Source: Lytechinus pictus (Eukaryota; Echinodermata; Echinoidea; Temnopleuroida; Toxopneustidae). Taken from it: 64,000 nt of DNA. Shown one piece after another: positions 21,143 to 33,762 of this stretch. The stretch covers positions 42,011,920 through 42,075,919 of the forward strand of contig NC_087247.1 in assembly GCF_037042905.1 (NCBI RefSeq), written 5' to 3'. Every line of letters starts with the position of its first letter. Positions within the stretch are counted from its first letter, which is position 1. The notes below the pieces were generated by a model. It was not told the DNA's origin and did not search any database. It was given only the letters and a program-made list of their open reading frames with translations. The translations under genes and the position numbers were made by a program.

Positions 21143-22950
21143 GTAGATTTAAAAGATGAGCGTCATAGATTGTTTAGACCGAGTCGTAGGCCTAATATTT
21201 CGTATTTTCAGGAGCAAAACTTAACATTTTTAGAGAACTTTTATGAAACATGCTTTAATAAAGCAATACATGGAATGGGGGCACAAGAGTCACTGGTGCC
21301 ATTATTACTAATGTATGAGGGAATGTTGCGCCCAAGGAGAAAGTTTTGAAACTAACTTTTATTGACATTCATCAGTTTCCATCTCAATGTAATCCTCCAA
21401 CATTTCCAAATTCTTAAATGGAATATCCCTGGCTACTCATCAAGTTGATACACTACAAAGAAACGTGACCCCGGGTTCCGAGATCGTCGCGCCAAACTGC
21501 TTGGTATTTTGTCGGGTACGTATTTTTTTATCCAAGATTTTTATCCTAGATTTATCTTAGATCAGAGAGCATAATAATAGCAACCAAGTCGTACATTTTT
21601 TAACATGGAAACTGAAGAGTGTACAAAGAATCGATCAGAGCGCTTTTGTTGGCATTCAGAGATTATTATCCACAATATTATCGATCGATCCGGGAATATC
21701 CCCCCCCCCCCCCCACGGATGGGGGGTGGCCTGTGTGATCCCCCTTAGGGTTCTCTAATAATTCTAGGTCGAACATCATGAAGAATACAGGAATCCCCTT
21801 AAAAAATTCAGTGATGTGGGTCTCGAGGCCGCAGAAAATCGCTCGGACTGAGTTTATGATCCTCGGCCTCAGTCAGTCGCAACCCTCAGGTCGGGGAGAA
21901 TTTAGGAAGTGCAAATACCGAATGTTGTCAGTTTCTAAAAAATAAAATATAATTGAAACTAATATAGAGGGGGGGCGGTCGACTGTCGGTACACCCGTCA
22001 TGGTACGCCCTTCTTTCTTACTTTCTTTCTTTTGTCCATCTATGTTTGTTCTTGACATCCAAGTCAATTCTCGCAGCTGGCTCGACAATTTTTCTGACAC
22101 CACAACAAATTCTTACAGTTAATTTTTAGTACACTGATATCTAAGTTTTTGCTGTCTTATTTTGAATATACAAACTGTGATTATTTTACATTATAGCTCT
22201 CATTTTGAAGTAAAAATACTCAGTTTTTGTTTGAAAAAAAAAACCACTACCGGTATACTGCTTGGATGCTTCCTATAGGCCTTCTGACTCTTTGCTCCTT
22301 CTCAGTAATTATATTATATCTCATGGATTTCAACATCTCCGTCATTCCGTATCTCCATCATCTCAGTCATTCCAGTAAGCAGTATCTCCGTAATCTCAGT
22401 ATTTCGGTATATCTCAGTAATTTCAGTACCCTCACTCATCTCAGTATTCTCAGTAATCCAGCATTTCAGTATTTTCCGTATCTCAGTCCCGGGATCTCAG
22501 TTAAGTCAGGATCCTCACTCCTTCTCTAGTCAGTACCGTACTTCTGCTTTTTTCGTGTAGCTCCATACAACAAATAACGACTAGCAGGAAGCAAGGCATT
22601 CATTTCTTGTAACTTTACTGAAGAAATCATGCCCATCCTGTCGCAGCATAGCAGATTCCAATAAAAATTGAACAGAGTTTCGTTTAGAAACCGCTAACTG
22701 CCAAGCAGATTGCATGGAGCATGGAGCTCTATTATATGCTCAACAAATCAGGAGGGAGATTGTCATGCCATAAAATTTATTTAAAAAAACAGTTAGGGTC
22801 ATGAAATAAATCTTTTCAATAACAATGGTAATTGTCACTACTATTTAGAGAGAAGAAGAACAATTAAAGATTAACAGAGAAGAACAATCAAAGATTAAAT
22901 TCAATTAAATAAACCTTTCATTTCGTTACAACATATATATTATATACTGT
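21143..22950. other. No gene seen; low-complexity patches
   Basis: The stretch 22310-22520 is made of loosely repeated 'TCTCAGTATTTCAGTA' words (ATCTCAGTAATTTCAGTACC and similar), a decayed simple repeat that produces a spurious open frame. A C15 tract lies at 21700. A GC-rich patch at 21820-21900 (GAGGCCGCAG..., CCTCGGCCTC) resembles the right half of the 8810-9229 element. No host protein was recognised. Confidence 0.5.
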
Positions 22951-22954
22951 GTGG

Positions 22955-23111
<157 letters not shown>

Positions 23112-23222
23112 GGTAATCAGCTTAGTATCTTAAAAGAACATTGTTTACAAAAAGGCATGTTTCTATTAAGGATGAAGCATACGGATAGAGTAGCTTGTAT
23201 ATACTCGTCTTTATACTGGTAT

Positions 23223-23781
23223 AATAAGTAGGATGAGTAGGCCCTATTATACTCGTCACCGCAAGACAAATAAGAAATTTCAAAAGTACATCTATTCTGG
23301 GAACACAAGGCCCTATATGGCTGAATTCAAATGCAAGTTGCAGTCCAAAGTGTCATATTTACAGCTATACATGCAAAATAATATTTCAACGTAATAATCC
23401 TTTCACTTTTAATAAGTAGGATGAGTAGGCCCTATTATACTCGTCACCGCAAGACAAATATGAAATTTCAAAAGTACATCTATTCTGGGAACACAAGGCC
23501 CTATATGGCTGAATTCAAATGCAAGTTGCAGTCCAAAGTGTCATATTTACAGCTATACATGCAAAATAATGTTTCAACGTGATAATCCTTTCACTTTTAA
23601 TAAGTAGGATGAGTAGGCCCTATTCGTCACCGCAAGACAAATATGAAATTTCAAAAGTACATCTATTCTGGGAACACAAGGCCCTATATGGCTGAATTCA
23701 AATGCAAGTTGCAGTCCAAAGTGTCATATTTACAGCTATACATGCAAAATAATGTTTCAACGTGATAATCCTTTCACTTTT
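23223..23781. repeat. Three-copy tandem repeat, 188-bp unit
   Basis: Units start AATAAGTAGGATGAGTAGGC at 23223, 23411 and 23599. Copies 1 and 2 are exactly 188 bp apart. Copy 3 lacks five bases near its start (CTATTATACTCGTC becomes CTATTCGTC). Copies 2 and 3 share substitutions that copy 1 lacks (for example AATGAAATTTC context and GTTTCAACGTGATAATCC), though not all of them. There is no coding content. Confidence 0.95.
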
Positions 23782-24099
23782 AATCAAACTAGAGTGAAAA
23801 TGTTGACTTTGCCTCAGACTCAGGCTTTCGAAATCCCGTTCGAAATCAATTCGGTGGCATTATGGACTGTGCAGTTTTATACCATTTTTACTCTTACATG
23901 CTGGTTATCTAGCACAATTCATCAGCGCAACACTGAATCTTTTCTGTGACATATTCTCTCAGTGTACAGGTTTTCATCATACTTACCAAATGATCCGGAA
24001 AATAATTATAATTCTTTCCCTGATAATAGGGGTATCTCGTAAGTATGATTCATTATTACACATTATATAACTATGTCTTTACATTTTAAATCATGTAAA

Positions 24100-24260
24100 T
24101 AAAATTAAGAAACCGCGACGTGTCGCGTCGCTGCGCTGCCGCTGCCACTGCCAGCTAGTGGGACCGGACTGGGAGTGTAAGCAGGCGCAGGGCCGCTGCT
24201 CTATATTATAGGCTAGCTATTGGCAGCCAGCGCGTCATGGACATGGTGTGAAGCCCACTA
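24100..24260. other. Small GC-rich island, no gene assigned
   Basis: In AT-rich surroundings, 24110-24240 is strongly GC-rich (GTCGCGTCGCTGCGCTGCCG..., AGGCGCAGGGCCGCTGC) with a TATATTATA word at about 24202. It could be a promoter-type island or a repeat end. No downstream first exon could be identified. Confidence 0.3.
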
Positions 24261-24814
24261 AATTATGGAAGTGGGTGATTTCAAAATATTCCAATAATCA
24301 GTGGAATATTTTTTCAAACTCTTAGAATATTTCTGGTATTTTCTGAGCCATCCAATATAATACAAATATTTATGCTGTTTGGCCTGCGACCAATAATCAC
24401 ATGCAATGTTTTGAAATCGGCCGTGAATAATTATAATAATAGTTAATACCGGTACGTGTGAGGAATTAGATACTGGCCTAAAATCACCAATTTTGAGGAT
24501 AACCGGAGGATGGACACGGAGTGAAATAAGGGTGTAGAGTAAGAAATTAAGCTATTTTTCTTTCTCGTTATATTTTTTTTCTATAATTTTTACAATAAAC
24601 CACTTTTTGATCCCACCTTTTTGTCACTCGGAATAGCCGATCGAGTTCATTCATGGTCCCGAAGTTCGGGTAGGTGGAGCGTAGTGTAGCGGTAGTGAAG
24701 TGGAGTGGAGCCTGCACGAACTTTGCCCGAGAAACCCTCAAGTCTGCGCAGTCCCCCTTGTCTGCGCACACATGTATCTGCGCGATTCTCATAAAAGGAG
24801 ATTCACAACGAACA

Positions 24815-25447
24815 CTAGACAGGAATAACCGTCGTTTCTGGGGATTTATTCAACAATTTCTGACATTTTACTGTAATCCCCATTTACCGACGGTAGGGTG
24901 TACGTGTGGGCTCGCATGTGTTCTCATTCCCTCCCTTTTGTCAATTCACAGTCCAAAGTTTGATGTAATTTTACACATCGAATTTACAATCTAAGGATGT
25001 ATAAACGACAAACTTTTAATTATTTATATTCCAACATTTAAATACTTTAAACGATATAGATGAAAAAGGCATGAAAAATATACTTTACCGATGTTTAATT
25101 GGGTTGAACACGATAAAAAAGGTCAAAATGGCAGCTAGACAGGAATAACCGTCGTTTCTGGGGATTTATTCAACAATTTCTGACATTTTACTGTAATCCC
25201 CATTTACCGACGGTAGGGTGTACGTGTGGGCTCGCATGTGTTCTCATTCCCTCCCTTTTGTCAATTCACAGTCCAAAGTTTGATGTAATTTTACACATCG
25301 AATTTACAATCTAAGGATGTATAACCAACAAACTTTTAAAACTTGATATTTAATTATCAAAATACTTTAAACGATATAGATGAAAAAGGCATGAAAAATA
25401 TACTTTACCGATGTTTAATTGGGTTGAACACGATAAAAATGGTCAAA
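24815..25447. repeat. Two-copy tandem duplication, ~320-bp unit
   Basis: CTAGACAGGAATAACCGTCG starts at 24815 and again at 25135. The copies are nearly identical through CTAAGGATGTATAA, then diverge by small indels before sharing GAAAAATATACTTTACCGATG. A third, inverted partial copy lies at about 7976-8040. Confidence 0.92.
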
Positions 25448-26505
25448 ATGGCAGCCAAACTATAAAATATTACAAACGAACGTCAACAATCACGAATGTG
25501 ATATCGATATTGCTTTCGATATTATACGATCTGCTCCATATGCGAACGAAACCGAAGATAAACGATACTAGTTATACTAGTACTAGTACTAGTTATAATC
25601 GCGATATATCGATTCGAGACATTAAGTTAATAACGATAATGACGTCATTCAAGATGGCAACTTGCAAGAAAAACCGTCAGGTCAGGTGAAAATGTCTTAG
25701 ATGACAGATTTCTCAATCATCCAGAGGATTTTTTTCAATAACTCCGGCCCAAGGTATGCAATTACTTAAGTTATTTATATTTCCCTGATAATGGAAACCA
25801 TGAAACTTTCAATTTTGCTTAAAAAACAGTTTTAAATCGCGATCTATAAAACGCTAGTTCACTATACGTTGGCTGTAGGTACGGGGCCCCATCCCCTTCA
25901 GTCTATGTATGGTGAGTGGAGCCAACGTAGTTCAGCGGAACAACCAAAATACAGAGACTGAAGCTTTTGGTCTAAATGGCAGCCAAACTATAAAATATTT
26001 ACAAACGAACGTCAACAATCACGAATGTGATATCGATATTGCTTTCGATATTATACGATCTGCTCCATATGCGAACGAAACCGAAGATAAACGATACTAG
26101 TTATACTAGTACTAGTACTAGTTATAATCGCGATATATCGATTCGAGACATTAAGTTAATAACGATAATGACGTCATTCAAGATGGCAACTTGCAAGAAA
26201 AACCGTCAGGTCAGGTGAAAATGTCTTAGATGACAGATTTCTCAATCATCCAGAGGATTTTTTTCAATAACTCCGGCCCAAGGTATGCAATTACTTAATT
26301 TATTTATATTTCCCTGATAATGGAAACCATGAAACTTTCAATTTTGCTTAAAAAACAGTTTTAAATCGCGATCTATAAAACGCTAGTTCACTATACGTTG
26401 GCTGTAGGTACGGGGCCCCATCCCCTTCAGTCTATGTATGGTGAGTGGAGCCAACGTAGTTCAGCGGAACAACCAAAATACAGAGACTGAAGCTTTTGGT
26501 CTAAA
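25448..26505. repeat. Two-copy tandem duplication, 529-bp unit
   Basis: ATGGCAGCCAAACTATAAAAT starts at 25448 and again at 25976, and the copies differ by only a few bases (one T insertion; AAGTT versus AATTT). Each unit contains an ACTAGTACTAGTACTAGT run and ends with the AACGTAGTTCAGCGGAACAA segment that is also found, inverted, at 7228-7966. Near-identity implies recent duplication or gene conversion. Short frames such as KMATCKKNRQVR are probably incidental. Confidence 0.93.
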
Positions 26506-27687
26506 CGAACACAAACTTTACACATGCCATACATAGACAGATATTCATTTAAAAATTCGACTAAAACGGTGGAAAAATAACGAATTTTTGGCATTTCATG
26601 TGATGGCCTCAAAATGCAGCTTTTCTCATTAAAATCCCAGAATCATGTGCAAAGTGAATGGGTGTGCAGACATGGGGTACCATTTTTGTTTTCTGAGTCA
26701 ATCTGAAAGTGAGTGCCCAAGGTTTTTTTAAAGGAAATCCTATATTTCTTTCAAATTTTTATGAGATATTTGGTACACTTTAGATTATATCAGGAACATT
26801 ATCTGAAAGATTTTGTGAAATAAAAAGAAATTCATGTTAAATCTTAACTCACATTGTTGGGTGCGCAGAGCCTCAATTTCTAAAATATGTTCATATTATT
26901 ATAGGATAATATGAAATTAAGCAAATATAACTCCAAATTTCCAAACAGTTATGGGTTTTCTCTGCATTTAGAGATTTACTGCAGCCTCTGTAGAAAAAAA
27001 TTGAATAGGAATCGTTTGTCACTCTGCAGTCACAGTTCCACACACAAAGTACTCATTTGCCATTAAAAACTGCATGCGCAATGAGTGGTGCGTAGCTTTA
27101 GGGCCCCCTACCATACATGAGTATAACACCAAACATAACATGAAGATGGTCCTGAAAAGTCACTCATTGTCATTTAGCCGTTTGTCAATATTATTGTGAT
27201 GGAGACCACTCAGATTTCAGTGATTCTCTAGGCGCTATAGTGTATTAAAGTTAGGCTAGTTAGTAGATTAGTAGATCTACCATTGCATTATTAGTCAGTC
27301 AGACCGCAGGTCCCTATGCTAATGAGCAAAAAGGCCAGATTCATCCAAATCATCTCGTGGCTGAATCCTCCTTGCAAAATTTCGTGATTCGTGAGATTTT
27401 CTTTCTCTAAGAATTTACCTGTTTTAACGTCAAGTTAAATGAAATATTATTGCACCATCAGATAGAGTAAATTTTATTCTTTCATATTGGTCATTTATTT
27501 TGTATGCAATATTTTGATAAATAAGTAAATTTCTGGTCTGAAAATGTGCCTCAAAACTGAATTTTCTTCCTCTGTTTTCTTTTGCAAATTGTGCAAAACT
27601 TTTTATTTTGAGCCTCAATGATATATATATCACCATAAAGCTGAACTTCTGTACTTTCTCACAATGCCACTCTTGATATGCGGCACC
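26506..27687. other. No gene seen
   Basis: AT-rich unique-looking DNA without a frame that resembles a known protein. No repeat boundary could be fixed. Confidence 0.5.
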
Positions 27688-27984
27688 TTTTAATCGGGTC
27701 AAGATCACACTTTTCCCACCAAGGTACAAGACGAGATTTCTGAAATTTTGTACTTGCATGAAATCCAGAGTTCTGATTGGCTGGATAAGGTTCACAGAAC
27801 AGCAGGCGTGGGTATTTTGAGGAGATTACCACATTGGAAGTGTGACCTTCCCATGAACCCAGGCACTGGAACCGTTGGAATTTGCCAGTGTGTGGTCTCT
27901 TTGACCAATCAGAGTGCAGTATTCTTGTTTTCAAGCTGCTTTATGTTATTGGCCAATGAAAAGTGTGATCTTGACCCGATTAAA
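27688..27984. mobile_element. ~297-bp MITE with TTTAATCGGGTCAAGATCAC ends
   Basis: TTTAATCGGGTCAAGATCAC at the left and its exact inverse at the right (GTGATCTTGACCCGATTAAA) give terminal repeats of at least 25 bp. Inside, GATTGGCTGGATAAGG and TTGACCAATCAGAG are also inverted-like. There is no coding capacity. Confidence 0.88.
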
Positions 27985-28689
27985 CCAATTCTTATTTTGA
28001 AACCTATACCATTTTAAAGCATACATATTCAGCTTTATCTTGATCTAAAAATCATTTGGGCTCAAACAAAAAGAAAGTGTGAAAATAGCAACTTTGGTCA
28101 GGTGAAAATAATTATTTTGTAGCATATTTTAGATCAAAATTTTAACCTATATTACAAAATCTTTGAATAAATTCAAACACAAATACCAAAATCATGAAAT
28201 TTGATGCACAATTAGAGCAGCAATGACCGAATGAAAAGAGGTGTTTTGGTCCGCATCAAGCTCATTAAATATGCAAAACATCTCAAGTCATGAATATCAC
28301 TTGGATGAAAGAAGCCACTTTCTTGGGACCTGCCGACTGACTGTAGTGTCCTATTCCATGTGTGGTGAAATAAGGTTGGCAGTGTTTGGCTTATTTTTTC
28401 TTGTTCTAGGAGACAAATGCTTGATTTTTGTTTACACTGTCCTTCCTCTTATAACTTAAACTTGGCTCTTAACTCTAAATTGAATTATTTTAATTGCTTT
28501 TTCTGAAGTAAAGATAGAGATTGAAAAATGATAATTTTCTTGCAATCTTAGTTGACTTTCCACCAATAGTGGGCGTACACAGGTAAAGTCAATCTTGACG
28601 TTCATATGCCATAATAGTCAATATAATGATTGTGGGCATTAATGGAAAGACAAGAAGATATGCCCAACATTCACGATTTTGAGCGCTCT

Positions 28690-29108
28690 GTTGAAGAGTT
28701 CCTTTTGCGACAGCCACCCAAAATAGAAAATAAAAATATGGAGAAGGTTCAAAATAATATATCTAGCCCTATAGCCTGATATAGAACATATATGATGGGA
28801 GTGGGGAAATACCAAAATATGGCTTTATTCCATCAAATTTTCGAGCAGAACCGAGTGCATGTTATTGTCCATATACATCGTTTTATTTAGTTAGTAAAGG
28901 GTCTGAAAGCCTAGACTAGTGGAAGATTCGGCTCATGAAAACCCCATCCAGTATCAGCGCTTGCGGGAAGAATCTTGACTGCAGTTACAGCGACGTGTGT
29001 TCCAATCCAAGGTAAGAAACACTAAAGAAAAGAACAGGAAGTGAATGAACTGGAAGTCTTGACAATCTTTTGTTATTTTGGGTGGCTCTCGCAAGAGGAA
29101 CTCTTTCT
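28690..29108. mobile_element. ~420-bp inverted-repeat element
   Basis: GAGTTCCTTTTGCGACAGCCACCC...AAAATA (about 28696-28725) is mirrored by TATTTTGGGTGGCTCTCGCAAGAGGAACTC (about 29074-29103). An exon-like frame inside (ATG at 28936 to a strong donor CCAAG|GTAAGA at 29011) lies within this repeat, so I do not annotate it as a gene. Confidence 0.7.
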
Positions 29109-29112
29109 CAAA

Positions 29113-30165
29113 ATGATTACCAGGTTACAAATGAAAAATAAATTGCAACTGTATGGAAATTAGTATGTTTGGTTACAAAAGTGATATTTAATGAACTTTT
29201 TAAGTGCGTGCTCTGTAGTGCATTGGCATTCCATCTACATGTAGATTCCCCACAGGCAGGATGGTTACCACTCAAGGGTTCATTACATGCTGCCGTGCAC
29301 AGGAAAATAAAGGCACAACGCATGCAACTCTCTCTGACTCTGAGCTGATCCTTACACTTCTTTGGAGATTCCTGCAGTCCAGATGAAACACTTCCATGGG
29401 ATTGCATGAAATAAATTGGCAAGAGTCCCATATGCATCCCCACTAAAATTAAAAATAATGACATGGAGAAGGTTCAGAATAATATGGCGAAACAAGTCAT
29501 AATGGATCTAATGAACTGCAGTTGAAGTTGTATCTGCGAGCCGGAGAACTTGCAAAGAGGAAATGATTAAGGTAATGATCATTTTTAGTGATCAGTAAAA
29601 TTTTGAGAGAGACAAGTGTTATCTTTATTGAAGAATAAGTCAGGTGCTAAACTATATAAATAGTTATTGATTAGAACGTGCATCTGATCACTAGTTGCAT
29701 ATCATTTGAATTAATCACATCGGGGAACTTGCATTATAATATGCAGCATTTATATAGCGCTTAATACAAATGATTCTAAGCGCTGCATACTATTACCCCG
29801 GCTCTATAGTGACGTGTGCACGTATAAAAGCCATTGCAGTTTGAAATCCCATCAAGGCAACAAGTTTCCCTCCCCTCCCACCCTATGTACTTTTTCTTTT
29901 ATAATATTGGGATTTTATGTTATAATATCGAGTGGGGAGGACCTGACGTCAGTACAGAATTTAGACACACAAGGTGAACGTATTAGGGGCTGCATGATTG
30001 TGAGGCATTGCAGTGTAACAATAAATGATTGTTGTGTGTCACCATACCAACTGACTTTATACGTAGAGCCGAGTTACTGTTGAGAATAGCCATATCTAGG
30101 AATTTCGTGTATCACGATTTATGATATTCCTGTGAGACATTATATTATGGTAGAGAGGCTAGACA
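29113..30165. other. No gene seen; contains a TATAGCGCTT repeat fragment
   Basis: 29740-29800 carries TTTATATAGCGCTTAATAC...CTAAGCGCTGCATACTATTACCCCGG, an inverted AAGCGCT pair typical of a dispersed short repeat. The rest is unremarkable. Confidence 0.45.
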
Positions 30166-30870
30166 AAATTACGACAGTAGGCCAGCATGGTTGGGAGGTT
30201 GGGAGAGACATTGACTTTTGAGATTTTTTAATGGAATTAAGAGCATGGAAAATCTTTAGGAAATTTTGTCATTGTGTTTCACGATTTAAGATATTCTTGT
30301 GAGATTTTACATTATGGTTGGGAGGCTGGGCAGAATTACGGCAGTAGGTAAGAATGGTTGGGAGGTTGGGAGAGACTTTGAGTCCTTGAGCTCTACGATG
30401 TCAATTAGGAGCATGGAAAATGTTTAGGAAATTTTGTGTATCGCGATTTATGATGTTCCTGTGAGACATTACATTATGGTTGGGAGGCTGGGCAGAATCG
30501 TGTCAGCATGGTTGTGAGGTTGGGAGAGACATTGAGTCCTTGAGCTCTAAGATGCATATTAGGAGCATGGAAAATGTTTAGGAAATTTTGTGTACCACAA
30601 TTTATGATGCTCCTGTGAGACATTACATTATGGTTGGGAGGTTGGGAAGAATTATGTCAGTATGGTTGGGAGGTTGGGAGAGACATTGAGTCCTTGAGCT
30701 CTATGATACAAATTAGGAGCATGAAAAACGTTCAGGAAATTTTGTGTATCACGATTAAAGATGTTCCTGTGGGACATTACATTATGGTTGGGAGGCTGGG
30801 CAGAATCATGTCAGCATGGTTGTGAGGTTGGGAGAGATATTGATTTTATGTTGGAAATTAGGAGCACGGG
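30166..30870. repeat. Minisatellite, ~5 copies of a ~153-bp unit
   Basis: The words GGTTGGGAGGTTGGGAGAGA, GAGTCCTTGAGCTCTA, TTAGGAGCATGGAAAATG, AGGAAATTTTGTGTATC and CCTGTGAGACATTACATTATG recur in the same order from about 30189, 30355, 30508, 30663 and 30815. Spacing is 152-166 bp. Copies differ by about 10%. A partial unit extends left to about 30100. Confidence 0.93.
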
Positions 30871-31082
30871 AAATCTGAAGGTAACTCTTTGGCCTGCATA
30901 AGGTTGGAAGGATGGGCGGGCAATTACAGCGTTTATTAAGAAGGCATACACAGATACAACATGGTTGCGGAGACAATCATAGTATGGATATATGTACATG
31001 TCATATGTATTTTCAGACTTAAGGAAGCATAGTACGTAATGTGGCTAATTGTGCTAAGAGATGCTGTGTGAAACGAAACTGG

Positions 31083-31275
31083 GCTAAGGAAAAGTGGGGC
31101 TAAGCAATAGCCAATCACAGAAGTCAAAATTGCACGTTAATCACGCTCTGTATGGTAAAATCATCAATATTCATGAGCTGTGGGATAGTCCGAGGTTAAG
31201 GCGTTAACCCTGGCTAAGCAGATAGTATGGGGTTAAGAATGGTCCGGGGTTAAGGATAGTATGGGGTTAAGGAAA
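31083..31275. repeat. GGGGTTAAGG-rich short repeat
   Basis: GGGGTTAAG/GGGGCTAAG words appear at least six times (31083, 31098, 31190, 31229, 31246, 31264), with one inverse (GCGTTAACCC at 31199). The words are irregularly spaced, with flanking TAGTATG repeated twice. This is probably the end of an inverted-repeat element. Confidence 0.55.
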
Positions 31276-31337
31276 TGCAGTGTGAAAAGCATACAAGTGT
31301 ATCAACACACACACAAATGCATATGTGGGGCTATCAT

Positions 31338-31758
31338 CAGACCTGCCAACCAGTACGTTTTTGCAACCAAAATACAACAGTAAGTTTTTTTCTTTGAAAA
31401 ATCCTTTTTTTTTTTTTTTACTAAATCGTAATTTATTGAGAAAAATAATCTCTATATGTCTCTATTTCATAAAACGTACACAAATATGGTTATTAGATCA
31501 ATGTAATTTCAGGTTACTTGTTTTTTTTTTCAATCATTTTGTTAAAACCAGGGTGAAGATATACACATGTTTTAATGTGTTTTTTTTTTCATCTGCAAGA
31601 GCAGTGCGCATTTTAGCTTGCATGCAGCTTGAGCGCTGCGATGAGCGAGTGCGCCAAGCATTTTATTATGAAATACACTTTTTTGGGGAAAAATACAGTT
31701 TTTTTAATCACAGAATACAGTTTTTCATTCCCAGAGAGGTTGGCAATGGCAGGTCTGC
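31338..31758. mobile_element. ~420-bp element with CAGACCTGCCAACC ends
   Basis: CAGACCTGCCAACC at the left and GGTTGGCAATGGCAGGTCTG at the right are inverted. The interior is T-rich with AATACAGTTTTTT-type words and one GC patch (GAGCGCTGCGATGAGCGAGTGCGCC). The open frame 31325-31807 shows no protein features. Confidence 0.65.
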
Positions 31759-33762
31759 ATATTTATCTCACTCAGTAAAAATACTGATTTTTTTGTCAAA
31801 ATACTGATTTTGGGGGTAAAGAATACTGAAAATGCAAAATACAACTTGGCAGCTCTGTATCATATATTCAGACATATCACTCGAAACCTGATCTGTTTGA
31901 ACTAAAACAGAAGTGAAAAAATTCTCCTTTTACTGCTTACAAATGACAGAGTTACCCCAAGTTTTAAGGAAATATGGACATTATAAGAACTTTAGCCTTT
32001 TCATGAGTGTGAAATGTGAATTTTGACAGTTCTGTGAGAGATTTCTGCCAGAGGTTAGCCAAGCTTTGTTCGTGTAGCCAGTGGAAAATTTACCATGTGG
32101 GCTGTGTGCATTGGCTGGCCACATGTACACTGTATGTTACTCTAGTAAAACTTACATGCGATTCATTCTGTGTGTATTCTGTGTGTGAATGACAGAAAAT
32201 AACGGGAGGAAAATGGTTTGCAATTTGAGTCATGGAATGTTTTTTATGTTCATGTTGAACCAGTGAATTTGACCATTTCTACAAAAGTTACTGGCCCAAT
32301 AATGGTTTTTATTTACTGGTCATGTCGGACCCATAAATCTTGCTATTTTTGGAAAAATTACTGGCCCGACAGCAATTTTTACCGGTCGGGACCGTCGGAC
32401 CGGCGCTAGTGTCGAGCCCTGTATACTATATATTGTGTGTGGAACCCATATTTATGGAAACTCACCCCCTTCTTAATTCAACTTTAAACTACGTCAGCTT
32501 ACCATTGACCAGTAAGCTCACCAAAAAAATTGGTCCTTTGCGTCACTGTTATGTATGGGCCCGGAAGGAAAACCCGGCTTGAACCCGGACCGGAAGGTAT
32601 AGCAAAAAAAAAAAATTGTGGGTCCTCGATAGACCCGGAACTCTGAGCACCCCACAGCACTGCCGCTGCAGCGCTGAGAAGCCTGGCCTCGTTTGGCCCG
32701 GTGCACGCTAGTGCTAGATCTAGGTCTTAGTGCACTTTCACATCCCGTGATAGATTTAACCAAAACTTTTTTAGCTGTATTGGAATAAAAATATAATCTC
32801 CAAGATTACAATGAAAAGCAGATCATAAATGGATGAAATTAGATAACAAAAGTGACTCTGTTGAAGAGAATCAACCTAGACAGGGCAGTTGTGGCTTGTA
32901 AATGCAGCAAGTATGAGTGATATGATGGGGTGTCCATTTTTTTATGCACATTTTAAAAATACTAAGTAAGGTAATCAACAAAAAAAACTTATAATTTTAC
33001 ACAAACGCAACTAAAATCAATACTCAATAGATACCAAGATCTGAATCTCCACATATGTAGCTGAACAAAAAATAAGTAGCTCAAAAATGTTTCCCCAATA
33101 TCACTTTCAGAAAATGTAATGCTGATCAACGAGTGCACATTGTGCTGAAAAACAAGCATTAAAAATGTGACATTTCATGAATGAAAGTTAGCAAAGAGGC
33201 TCTTTACAAAAAAAAATTAAATGTGAAATTTTATAATGATTTTGTCAAAACTTTTTAAATTGTTATGTTGATCTTTTTCAAGTTTGATGGTAGTTTAATG
33301 GGAGAATGAATTTCCAGACCTTGTTTATCTAATCACTGGCTCTCTGTAATTGACTGGGGTAAGAAGCTATAGCCCTTATTGAGAGTAACAATGATTTTTA
33401 CTCTTCAAATGTACATCCAGGCTAGATGTACTTGTCCCTTTGTGTGGAACCACTGTCCACTTTTTGACCTCCTCGCAGGCATACCGTAAGTGTTATTCAT
33501 GTGCCGTAGCCCGACATATGTACATAGCAGTACAAACAATGTGATAACCTTAAACTTACTGAGCAGATGAGAATATATGCCATTAATTTACACATTTTGT
33601 TCTCTTTAAGATTAAGATAATCACCCGTCATTGCCGTCAAGCATTTCAAATTGCCTCTTTGTTTTGTTGCTTTTATTTTCATGTAATTTTTCTTTAATTG
33701 GTGTTACTCACAAACAACACTTAATGTTGAATTATTTTTTTTCTTGTATGTTTTATCATCAG
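31759..33762. other. No gene seen upstream of the first ADAM10 exon
   Basis: 32270-32420 carries a repeat end with TTACTGGCCC twice and CGGTCGGGACCGTCGGACCGGCGCTAG. The rest is AT-rich, and the last part is presumably ADAM10 intron. No signal-peptide exon with a phase-1 donor could be recognised. Confidence 0.5.

Noticed and set aside
23223-23781. CRISPR-like array
   Set aside because: Three long contiguous tandem units without spacers, in an animal genome; none of the repeats here has the short repeat-spacer layout.
28361-28459. Hydrophobic start MCGEIRLAVFGLFFLVLGD as a possible ADAM10 signal-peptide exon
   Set aside because: It has no donor in phase 1 at a suitable place, and the frame runs to a stop; hydrophobicity alone is not enough.
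28936-29010. ATG frame ending at a strong GTAAGA donor (MKTPSSISACGKNLDCSYSD...)
   Set aside because: It lies inside the inverted-repeat element 28690-29108, has no signal peptide, and its phase does not match the first ADAM10 exon.
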